From an uncultured bacterium (GTDB lineage Bacteria; Nitrospirota; Thermodesulfovibrionia; Thermodesulfovibrionales; Thermodesulfovibrionaceae): a stretch of 44,173 nt of DNA. The notes beneath the pieces were generated by a model. That model had not been told where the DNA came from and did no database searches. It saw nothing but the letters and a program-made list of their open reading frames with translations. Positions 18,853 through 26,481 of this stretch are shown in pieces. The stretch is taken from assembly GCA_937924475.1 (NCBI GenBank), contig CALDSV010000053.1:1-44173 (forward strand), in the 5' to 3' direction. The stretch's first letter is position 1. Every line of letters begins with the position of its first letter. Both the position numbers and the translations under genes were made by a program.

Positions 18853-18874
18853 TTTATTAATTTAAAGTATTTTT

Positions 18875-19948
18875 TTATTTTTCTTTGATGGGAATTCTTA
18901 TTATAAAGCTACTACCTTTCCCAATTTCACTTTCCACAGATATGAAGCCTCGATAGTATTGTACAATTGTCAGAGCAATAGTTAATCCAAGTCCTGGGCC
19001 ATAAATTTTGGAGGTAAAAAAGGGATCGAATATTTTTTTTATAATTTCCTTCGGGATTCCCCTGCCTGTGTCAGAAATTTGAATTAACAAATCATTTTCA
19101 GTCTTTTTTATTGAAATCCTTAATAACTTTTTATCTGTTTTTTCCATAGCTTCAATGGAATTTTTTATGATGTTTCTCAAGACGATTTTTAAATGTTCTT
19201 TATCAATATAAATGATTAATGAAGAGTCTTGGAAATCTGTCTCTATCTCAATTGATTTTTCCTCTAATTCTTTTGAGAATTCCTCTAAAATTTCTTCTAT
19301 TATCTTCACTACATTAACATTTTCAAGAAAGCCGATAGCAATCATTTTAAGAGTGAGTATTTCTCTTAAAAGCTTTTCTAATCTCTCAGATTCTTGAAGT
19401 ATTGTCATTAAGTAGGGTTTATTAGGATCGCCAGCAGGCAAGCTGTCATATACCTTTTTGGCAAAACCGGCAATACTTACTATGGGATTTCTTATTTCGT
19501 GGGATAGGCTGTCAATTAGCTTTCTTATTGATTCCGTCCTTTCTTCTTCTATTATTTTCTCTGCTGTCTCTTTCTTAATAAGAAGAGAACGAATTCTTGC
19601 AGAGAGTTCCCTATAATCAAAAGGTTTAGGAACATAATCATCAGCACCTATATCAAGTCCCTTCACTTTACTCTCTACATCTGACTTTGCTGTGAGCATT
19701 ATAATAGGTATAAATTTTGTTTTTTCATCGGATTTCAAACGCTTACAAACCTCGTATCCATCAAGCTTGGGCATCATCACATCAAGAATGATAATGTCAG
19801 GAGGAGATTCATAAACTCTTTGCAAAGCTTCTTCACCGTCGTAAGCTTCTTTGGTATTGTATCCCTCAGCCTTAAGTCTTTTTCTAAGGAGCTCTACTGT
19901 GTCAATATTATCGTCTACTATTAAAATTGTGTATTTATTATCGATCAT
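18875..19948 (-). CDS. Receiver-histidine kinase (cytosolic)
   Basis: 357 aa, no membrane segment. Receiver domain 6-122 with acidic pair D12-D13, phosphoacceptor D56 (IILDVMMP) and KP at 108-109. A short helix leads to a HisKA dimerisation domain with H150 (SLSHEIRNP) and an HATPase domain: N box IIKNSIEAM (260-268), G1 DTGRGIP (293-299), G2 GPGLGLTIA (317-325). This layout lets an upstream kinase modulate a second kinase. Last gene of a four-gene operon; overlaps the upstream single receiver by 4 bases. It is convergent with pheT, 22 bases away. Cognate output not seen. Confidence 0.93.
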   Translation of the reverse strand: MIDNKYTILIVDDNIDTVELLRKRLKAEGYNTKEAYDGEEALQRVYESPPDIIILDVMMPKLDGYEVCKRLKSDEKTKFIPIIMLTAKSDVESKVKGLDIGADDYVPKPFDYRELSARIRSLLIKKETAEKIIEEERTESIRKLIDSLSHEIRNPIVSIAGFAKKVYDSLPAGDPNKPYLMTILQESERLEKLLREILTLKMIAIGFLENVNVVKIIEEILEEFSKELEEKSIEIETDFQDSSLIIYIDKEHLKIVLRNIIKNSIEAMEKTDKKLLRISIKKTENDLLIQISDTGRGIPKEIIKKIFDPFFTSKIYGPGLGLTIALTIVQYYRGFISVESEIGKGSSFIIRIPIKEK

Positions 19949-20313
19949 TTGTCTTTTAAGTAAATTTTTATTTGATTAGGTAATTCCCTAACATTAATAG
20001 GTTTTGATATATAACCGTCGCAGCCTGCTTGAAGAGCTTTTTCTTGATCTCCTCGCATGGCATGGGCAGTAAAGGCAATAATTGGAATATCCTTGAAATC
20101 AGCTCTCTCTTTAAGTCTTCTTGTAGCTTCGTAACCATCAATTTTAGGAATTGATATATCCATAAGTATAAGATCTGGCCTATAAGCAATGGCTTTTGCA
20201 ATTGCTTCTTCTCCATCCACTGCTTCTATTATTTCATAGTCATGTTTTTTTAATATTTTTTTAACTAACTCTCTGGAGTCTTCATTGTCATCAACAACAA
20301 GAATTCTTTTCAT
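19945..20313 (-). CDS. Single-domain response regulator
   Basis: 122 aa, a bare CheY-like receiver: acidic pair D8-D9, phosphoacceptor D52 (LILMDISIP), Thr/Ser at IAFTAHAM, and Lys in YISKPI. No output domain, so it probably shuttles phosphate inside a relay. Sits three bases after the hybrid kinase and overlaps the receiver-kinase, so the three are likely made together. Confidence 0.93.
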   Translation of the reverse strand: MKRILVVDDNEDSRELVKKILKKHDYEIIEAVDGEEAIAKAIAYRPDLILMDISIPKIDGYEATRRLKERADFKDIPIIAFTAHAMRGDQEKALQAGCDGYISKPINVRELPNQIKIYLKDK

Positions 20314-20316
20314 CTT

Positions 20317-22989
20317 TTAGCCTCCGATTCTCTTTAGACTATTCCTTAGTTCATTGATTAGTTCTTCTTCTGAAAAAAGAGCTTTATTTATTATATCCTT
20401 AATCCTCCCATCAAGTTCTTCTTTTTCTTTCTCACTTAATTCTTTATTTGTTAGAGCAATTATGGGAACTTCTTTTAATTCCGGTGAAATTTTTATAAAA
20501 TCAATAAAATCAAAAGCACTACTTAGGGGATCAGTTATGTTAATAATCATAAGATCAGGTTTATAAGATTGGACTACATTTATAGCTTCTTTACTGTTTA
20601 AGGCTCCATAAACCTCATAGCTGCTTTCCCTTAATAGCTGTGATAGCTCTTTATTTGTCTTTTCATCTCTTTCTAATAGGAAAACCTTCTTAATAGATCT
20701 ATATGTTTCTAAGTTTTTAATTTTTCTTAGGAGTAAATTGCCATCCAGAGGCTTTACAAAGTAATCTGTTGCACCGAGGCTGAAGCCGAGGGTTTTGTTA
20801 TCTATTATAGATACTATTATTACTGGGATATTTTTTGTCTCTGGATCTTCTTTTAATTCTTTTAATACTTGCCATCCGTCTTTTTTGGGCATCATTATGT
20901 CAAGAGTGATGGCAACAGGTTTTATTTCCTTTGCTTTTTTTATAGCCTCTTCGCTACTGAATATGCCAATTACTTTATAATCCTTTTCTAAGTATTTTTT
21001 TATTAAATCTATGGCATCAGGATTGTCATCTATGGCTAAAACAACCTTCTCCTTTTCTGATGGTTTGGCAGGATATGTAAAGGTAGATTCTTTGTGTAAC
21101 ACAAGATCTCTTACTACTTCACAGATTCTACAAGCATCTATCTTCTCTGGATATGAACCAATTTTTATTCCTTTGCAATGGGTTCCCAGTACAAGCCAAC
21201 ATCTTTTTTCTGGCGAACCATATTCAGGGCAATTCACATGGCCGCATTGGGTATAATCCCAACATCTTATTGACTTGCCCTCGTAGGAAGGTTCTTGTAA
21301 GAAAACTTCTTTTGGAACTTCGAAATATCGAGATAGCTCCTCAGCCATTTTTTCCTCAATTATTGGATCAGGTTTTTCAAAGATTTCTCTCTTAAAGGGT
21401 AACAAAACATAAAAAGTACTACCTTTGCCCACCTCACTTTCAGCCCAAACCATGCCTTTATGTAAAGCTACTAAACCTCTAACAATACTTAATCCAAGGC
21501 CTGTGCCTTCATATTGTCTTGTTGTGGAGATATCAGCCTGGGCAAATTTATCGAAAATTTTATCAAGATCTTCCTTTTTAATTCCTATCCCAGTATCATT
21601 AACTGAAATTTCGATGAATTGAGGATTACCCTCTTTGTCTAAACCTCTTTCGGAGACTTTCGCTCTTATACTTATTCCTCCTTCATGAGTGAATTTAACG
21701 GCATTTGATAAAAGATTGATGAGAATTTGTTTGATTTTATCTTCGTCCACATATAGTTTTTCAGCCCCTGGTTCAATTGTGAGGGAAAAAGTTAATCCTT
21801 TTTTTGCAATTAATGGTTCAAAAGTAACCATGATATTATCAATTATTTCTCGAAGATATACTTCTTTTGGTCTAAGTTCGATCTTGCCTGACTCAATTTT
21901 TGAAATGTCTAAAACATCATTTATTAACTGAAGGAGGTGTTTAGCATTTGCAGAGACTTTTTTAAGAGATGCCTTTTGGTCATCATTAAGAGGACCATCC
22001 ACTTCATCAAGAAGTAAGTCTGTGTATCCAATTATGGCATTCATAGGAGTTCTTAACTCATGGGACATGTTTGCGATAAAAGCAGATTTAAGTGTGTCAA
22101 GTTCTTTGAGTTGTTTATTAGCTTTTTGAAGTAAAGCCACCAGTTCTTCTCTTTCCTCAAGAAGTTTGGCTCGTCTGGTTAATTCCTTTTCAAGTTCCAT
22201 TTTAGATTTAGCAACTTCATTAACCATATGGTTAAAAGTCTCTGTTAAAGTACCAATCTCATCAGAGGGATATTTATCTATTGTAGTCATCTCTCCCTTT
22301 GCAAATTTGTGGGCAGCATCAACGAGATTAGTGAGGGGTTTTCGGATGAATTTACTTACTACTATATTAGTCGTTAAAATTGCTAATAAAGAAGCAAAGA
22401 TTGTAAGAGCCAGTGATCTATTTCTTTGCGCAATTACTGTCTTGTAAACATCTTCTACATCTGTTTTCATTACTAAGGCACCGAGAACTTTTCTTGAAGA
22501 ACCATGGCAGTGATAACATTCGGGTGCATTTTGAATAGAAAGTATGGAAATTAAATTACGTTTATCTTCTATCTTGATTATAGAAGAGTATCTTGATAGA
22601 GCTTCCTCTTTAAGGCTTTTTTTAATTGTATTATTGAAAGTTTCATTTTGGATTATGTTATGTATTGAGTCATTTAAATATTTCTTGTCTGAAGTAAAGG
22701 ATATATTTCCATTAAAATCTATTAGAAAGACTTTGATTTTTTTGTACTTTTGACCAATTTCCTCTAAATCTCTATGCATAGCTTCACTGTCACCAACAGT
22801 TAAGGGATGTTTCATAGTGGCATAGATGGTATCTAAAACTTCATTATTACCCTCTTCAACTAATCGCATTCTATCGCCTACACCAAAATAAATCCTGAAG
22901 GTCATTTCAATAATCATTACGAGTATGATTATTCCAATAAAAGTTAGCATAAGTTTATTGCCAATTTTTTGAGTAATAAACTTAAACAT
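20317..22989 (-). CDS. Membrane hybrid histidine kinase with haem c motif, CW-type Cys domain and two receivers
   Basis: 890 aa. Order: TM1 (about 13-35); periplasmic sensor (36-190) with a CYHCH haem c attachment motif at 158-162; TM2 (193-213); HAMP (214-265); coiled coil; HisKA with H310 (NMSHELRTP); HATPase (N box 425-433, G1 DTGIGI 465-470, G2 GTGLGL 495-500); a Cys-rich domain (576-623) with seven Cys in a CW...C...C...CW...C...CxxC pattern; receiver 1 with D697 (TLDIMMP); receiver 2, whose phosphoacceptor position is N817 (IINITDP). The sensor resembles haem-containing DUF3365/Tll0287-type domains, a family link I infer from layout. It starts at the stop of the tetrahaem cytochrome gene, which suggests redox sensing at the membrane. 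Confidence 0.92.
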   Translation of the reverse strand: MFKFITQKIGNKLMLTFIGIIILVMIIEMTFRIYFGVGDRMRLVEEGNNEVLDTIYATMKHPLTVGDSEAMHRDLEEIGQKYKKIKVFLIDFNGNISFTSDKKYLNDSIHNIIQNETFNNTIKKSLKEEALSRYSSIIKIEDKRNLISILSIQNAPECYHCHGSSRKVLGALVMKTDVEDVYKTVIAQRNRSLALTIFASLLAILTTNIVVSKFIRKPLTNLVDAAHKFAKGEMTTIDKYPSDEIGTLTETFNHMVNEVAKSKMELEKELTRRAKLLEEREELVALLQKANKQLKELDTLKSAFIANMSHELRTPMNAIIGYTDLLLDEVDGPLNDDQKASLKKVSANAKHLLQLINDVLDISKIESGKIELRPKEVYLREIIDNIMVTFEPLIAKKGLTFSLTIEPGAEKLYVDEDKIKQILINLLSNAVKFTHEGGISIRAKVSERGLDKEGNPQFIEISVNDTGIGIKKEDLDKIFDKFAQADISTTRQYEGTGLGLSIVRGLVALHKGMVWAESEVGKGSTFYVLLPFKREIFEKPDPIIEEKMAEELSRYFEVPKEVFLQEPSYEGKSIRCWDYTQCGHVNCPEYGSPEKRCWLVLGTHCKGIKIGSYPEKIDACRICEVVRDLVLHKESTFTYPAKPSEKEKVVLAIDDNPDAIDLIKKYLEKDYKVIGIFSSEEAIKKAKEIKPVAITLDIMMPKKDGWQVLKELKEDPETKNIPVIIVSIIDNKTLGFSLGATDYFVKPLDGNLLLRKIKNLETYRSIKKVFLLERDEKTNKELSQLLRESSYEVYGALNSKEAINVVQSYKPDLMIINITDPLSSAFDFIDFIKISPELKEVPIIALTNKELSEKEKEELDGRIKDIINKALFSEEELINELRNSLKRIGG

Positions 22990-23426
22990 TAATGGGCTCC
23001 TCCATATAAGAGAGGCTTAAATCGAAATGCTCTGATTCTTTCTTCTGTATGGCAAGGTTCACATATTTGAATGTTGAATTTTCTCTTTATGTATTTAGGG
23101 TTTTTTGTTTCTACATGTTTCTTCCCAGGACCGTGGCATACTTCACATCCTGTATTTTTAAGATGAGGAGTTTTATCCACTGAGATAAAACCACCTTTTT
23201 GCCTATAGGCTGTTGTATGACATTGATAGCATGTTTTTAATTCCTCTTGTGTTATTTTATTCTTCATTTTTTCAACTGCTTCAAAAGAACGAGACATTCT
23301 TGAATATTTAATAAAATTTTCGTATTGAATTATATGACAATTTTTACATCTTTCAGTTCCAACATATTCCGAAAGAGTTATGTTGGGTGAAAGAAAAAGA
23401 ATTAAAAAAGTTATAAGAAATTTCAT
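22989..23426 (-). CDS. Tetrahaem cytochrome c, secreted
   Basis: 145 aa. Signal peptide at about 1-19 (hydrophobic FLITFLILFL), then four CxxCH sites: 27-31, 66-70, 94-98 and 122-126. Spacing and the GTERCKNCH start resemble the cytochrome c554/NrfB-like multihaem class; the exact family is uncertain. Its stop overlaps the kinase start by one base, so it is probably the electron donor or periplasmic sensing partner of that kinase. No Shine-Dalgarno is visible, and a promoter-like element ends about 6 bases before the ATG. Confidence 0.92.
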   Translation of the reverse strand: MKFLITFLILFLSPNITLSEYVGTERCKNCHIIQYENFIKYSRMSRSFEAVEKMKNKITQEELKTCYQCHTTAYRQKGGFISVDKTPHLKNTGCEVCHGPGKKHVETKNPKYIKRKFNIQICEPCHTEERIRAFRFKPLLYGGAH

Positions 23427-23432
23427 ATTAAA

Positions 23433-23461
23433 AGAATATCAAAAAAGTGGAAATTTGTAAA
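23433..23461 (-). promoter_or_regulatory. Candidate promoter of the cytochrome-kinase operon
   Basis: On the minus strand: TTTACA (23461-23456), 17-base spacer, TATTCT (23438-23433). The predicted transcript would begin at or within a base or two of the ATG at 23426, giving a leaderless mRNA. The rest of the 23427-23671 gap shows no gene and only weak inverted repeats. Confidence 0.45.
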
Positions 23462-23671
23462 CTCTTAAGAGATATATTTTCGTTAATGTTTGAAATGCCA
23501 TTTTGATAAGATTGCTTGGGGTATTGGAAAGTGCTCTTTCTAATAAATAGATTTCCAATTATACCTTATGGATAATTGCTTTCCATTATTAGATAAGAAG
23601 AGTTTTACGATATCAAAGAAGCAAGAGGGAAAAATTAAACCTCTCTTTAGAGTAGTTTGAAATTTTAAAAA

Positions 23672-24466
23672 TTATTTTAAAGTTATTCTCTCAATTTTTA
23701 AGGCTTTTCCTGAAGAATTATCAATTTCTAAATATATTGCTGAAAATATGGAGGGAGCAATGGCAACCTCAAATTTTTTGGGCATTTGAGTTAGAAACTT
23801 TTCTATTACTTCCTCTTTTTTAAATCCTATAACAGAATTTTCAGGTCCTGTCATACCTACATCAGTAATGTAGGCTGTTCCTTTTGGTAAAATTTTTTCA
23901 TCAGCCGTCTGAACATGGGTATGAGTACCTAAAATTGCACTTACCTTACCGTCGAAATAATGGGCAAAGGCAATTTTTTCTGAAGTAGCTTCTCCATGAA
24001 AGTCAATAACAATGACATTAGTTTCTTTTTTGACTCTTTCTATTTCTTTTTTTGTTACTCTAAAAGGACAATCCAGGACATTCATAAAAATCCTTCCAGA
24101 TACATTTATAACAGCCACTAAATTATTTCTCTTAGTTTTTAATACAATACTGCCTGAGCCGGGGACTTCATCAGGGTAGTTTATAGGTCTTAGAATTCGA
24201 TGTTCCTTTGCGATATAGGGTACTGCTTCCTTTTTGTCCCATACATGATTTCCAGTAGTTATAATGTCTATGCCATAAGAGAAAAGCTCCTCTGCTGTCT
24301 CATTAGTAATACCAAAACCTCCAGCACTATTCTCTCCATTAGCTACTACTAATTCTAAATTATATTTTTCGGTAAGTTTTGGCAGGAGAGCTTTAACAGT
24401 CTGTCTTCCTGACTTTCCTACTATATCGCCAATAAATAAAATTCTTACTGGATTGCTATTTAGCAT
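23672..24466 (-). CDS. ymdB: YmdB-family metallophosphoesterase
   Basis: 264 aa. Members hydrolyse 2',3'-cyclic nucleotides and similar phosphodiesters; in B. subtilis YmdB affects biofilm and sporulation genes. Metal-binding segments are visible: GDIVGKSGR (D14), NGENSAGG (from N43), TGNHVWD (N73, H74, D77), [10 protein letters not shown] and GTHTHVQT. The start overlaps the rny stop by 11 bases and lacks a strong ribosome-binding site, so it is probably translated by coupling. The rny-ymdB pairing is known from Firmicutes. Confidence 0.94.
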   Translation of the reverse strand: MLNSNPVRILFIGDIVGKSGRQTVKALLPKLTEKYNLELVVANGENSAGGFGITNETAEELFSYGIDIITTGNHVWDKKEAVPYIAKEHRILRPINYPDEVPGSGSIVLKTKRNNLVAVINVSGRIFMNVLDCPFRVTKKEIERVKKETNVIVIDFHGEATSEKIAFAHYFDGKVSAILGTHTHVQTADEKILPKGTAYITDVGMTGPENSVIGFKKEEVIEKFLTQMPKKFEVAIAPSIFSAIYLEIDNSSGKALKIERITLK

Positions 24467-26018
24467 ATTCGATAAATCTTGATTCTCTTATTACTGTTAC
24501 TTTTATCTGCCCTGGATAGCTAAGCTCTTTTTCAATTCTTTTGCTTAGTTCTCTTGCAAGAAGAGCACATTCCTCATCGGATAATATATCAGGCCTTACA
24601 ATAAGCCTCACTTCTCTTCCAGCCTGAATGGCATAACTGGTCTGAACTCCTTGAAAAGACATAGCAAGTTCTTCCAACTTGGTTAGTCTTTTAATGTAAC
24701 TCTCTATAGTTTCTCTTCTTACTCCGGGTCGAGCAGCTGAAAGGGCATCTGCTGCTGCTACAAGAGCAGACTCTACACAGCTGAATTCCACATCTTCGTG
24801 ATGAGATAATATGGCATTTATGACTTCTTCAGACTCACCATATTTTCTTGCAAGCATGGCACCAATTTCTTGATGAGATCCCTCCATTTCATGATCTACT
24901 GCTTTACCAATATCATGAAGAAGTCCTGCTCTTTTTGCTAAATTGACATTTACTCCTATTTCCCCTGCCATGATTCCACTCAACCAAGCTACCTCTTTTG
25001 AATGCTGTAGAACATTTTGACCATAAGAGGTTCTGTATTTAAGTCTTCCTATAAGTTTAATAATTTCAGGATGTATACCACTTAGACCAAGCTCAAATAC
25101 AGCTTTCTCCCCTTCTTCTTTTATGGATATATCAACATCTCTACGGGCTTTCTCTACCACTTCTTCAATTCTTGCGGGATGAATTCTACCATCGGCAATC
25201 AATCTCTCAAGAGCTATTCTTGCTACCTCTCTTCTTATAGGATCAAAAGAGGAGAGTATAACCAACTCTGGAGTATCATCAACCACAAGGTCCACACCTG
25301 TTAAAGCTTCAAAAGCTCTTATGTTTCTTCCTTCTCTTCCGATTATTCTACCTTTCATTTCATCACTGGGCAGACTCACTGCAGTAACTGTAGCGTCTAC
25401 TACATAATCACTAGCATATCTCTGCACAGCAAGGCTTAGTATTTCTTTAGCCTTTTTATCTGCTTCCTGCTTTGCTTCATCTTCAATCCTCTTGATAAGT
25501 TTTGCAGCTTCGAATCTGGTTTCTTGTTCTATTTTTCTAAATAACTCCTGTCTTGCCTCTTCTTCTTTCATGTTTGCTATTTTTTCTAATAAATTTTGTT
25601 GTTCTTTAATTAGTTGTTTGTAATGATTTTCCCTGTCCAAAATCTGTTTTTCTCTTAAAATTAGTTCTTTTTCTATTCTATTTAGTTCGGCTTCTTTTCT
25701 TTCAACTTGTTCTAATTTTCTGTCCAGTAGCTCTTCTTTTTGTCGGAGCCTTTTTTCTTGATAAGATATTTCCTTAGTTTTCTCTTTTATCTCTCTTTCT
25801 GCTTCAGATTTCAATTGATATACAACTTCTTTAGCTGTAATATGGGCTTCTTTTTTTATTGCCTCTGCTTCCTTTTTGGCTTCTTCGATTATTCTTTGCA
25901 CTTCCTCATGAATTTTTAATTTTTCTTCGCTTATTTTACTCTTTTTATAGAGATAGATAACATAACCAGCACCAGCACCTGCAACTATAGATAAAAGAAT
26001 ATATATAATGAATTCCAT
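24456..26018 (-). CDS. rny: Ribonuclease Y
   Basis: Membrane-anchored endoribonuclease that initiates mRNA decay. 520 aa, family length. N-terminal membrane helix (about 3-22), long charged coiled coil (25-205), KH domain (about 210-270, [20 protein letters not shown]), and HD domain (about 335-430) with the catalytic pair H368-D369 (LLHDIGKA). A perfect GGAGGTG site lies 6 bases ahead of the ATG. Co-transcribed with ymdB. Confidence 0.97.
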   Translation of the reverse strand: MEFIIYILLSIVAGAGAGYVIYLYKKSKISEEKLKIHEEVQRIIEEAKKEAEAIKKEAHITAKEVVYQLKSEAEREIKEKTKEISYQEKRLRQKEELLDRKLEQVERKEAELNRIEKELILREKQILDRENHYKQLIKEQQNLLEKIANMKEEEARQELFRKIEQETRFEAAKLIKRIEDEAKQEADKKAKEILSLAVQRYASDYVVDATVTAVSLPSDEMKGRIIGREGRNIRAFEALTGVDLVVDDTPELVILSSFDPIRREVARIALERLIADGRIHPARIEEVVEKARRDVDISIKEEGEKAVFELGLSGIHPEIIKLIGRLKYRTSYGQNVLQHSKEVAWLSGIMAGEIGVNVNLAKRAGLLHDIGKAVDHEMEGSHQEIGAMLARKYGESEEVINAILSHHEDVEFSCVESALVAAADALSAARPGVRRETIESYIKRLTKLEELAMSFQGVQTSYAIQAGREVRLIVRPDILSDEECALLARELSKRIEKELSYPGQIKVTVIRESRFIEYAK

Positions 26019-26159
26019 AAAAACACCTCCACAAGCATTGATATTTTGGCTTCCTTACAGGAATATGATGAAGTGGATAGAGAAATCTATAAATATTTGG
26101 ATTATTATAAACTCTTTTTAATCTATCTTAAAGTGGACTAACCCACCATCATCATATCC

Positions 26160-26335
26160 CCGCCCTGCCGTGTGGTCGGAAAGTTAGATCCCACTCAAAC
26201 AAGTGGGTGCCTTGTAGGTAGGTTAGGCTTCCTCCGCAGAGGCTTGCTCACCCGCTACCTACGCTGGCTCCCTAACGGACCTAACTGCCGGATCCCCTTT
26301 TCCTCCATCACGCACAGGGCAGGAAGCCTTTATTA
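26160..26335 (+). ncRNA. ssrS: Structured RNA, probable 6S RNA
   Basis: A GC-rich island in the 463-base gene-free gap 26019-26481. Closing stem: GCCCTGCCGTG (26162-26172) against CACGCACAGGGC (26309-26320). Inside: AGTTAG (26182-26187) with CTAACT (26281-26286); hairpin CCCACT/AGTGGG (26190-26207); GTAGGTAG (26214-26221) with CTACCTAC (26255-26262); apical CCTC/GAGG. Closing stem, open centre and apical arm resemble 6S RNA, and the 5' CCCTGxxGTGT resembles the usual 6S start. A T-rich run follows on this strand, which favours the plus orientation. Two unpaired TTCCTCC stretches leave an SD-targeting small RNA as an alternative. No convincing promoter found; ends are approximate. The remaining gap, 26336-26481, holds only a weak AT hairpin. 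Confidence 0.55.
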
Positions 26336-26481
26336 TTTTATACCAAAAAAGGATAAAGATATGCAATCTTTTGGATTAAAATTATGAATGCCGCTTTTGC
26401 TCTGAAAAATGCTTTTTCTTCAATGCTTATAGATAAAAGGTTTTAATTATCAAATAACAGAGTTTAGTATAGAAGAGTGAA

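Noticed and set aside
23624-23645. AGAGG/CCTCT inverted repeat downstream of ymdB as terminator
   Set aside because: Only five pairs with an eleven-base or longer loop and no T run following on the minus strand.
26355-26371. AAAGAT/ATCTTT hairpin after the structured RNA as terminator
   Set aside because: The stem is all weak pairs and is not followed by a T run.
26172-26387. 71-codon plus-strand frame across the structured RNA region
   Set aside because: It lies almost entirely in the stem-forming sequence, has no ribosome-binding site, and the translation shows no family pattern.
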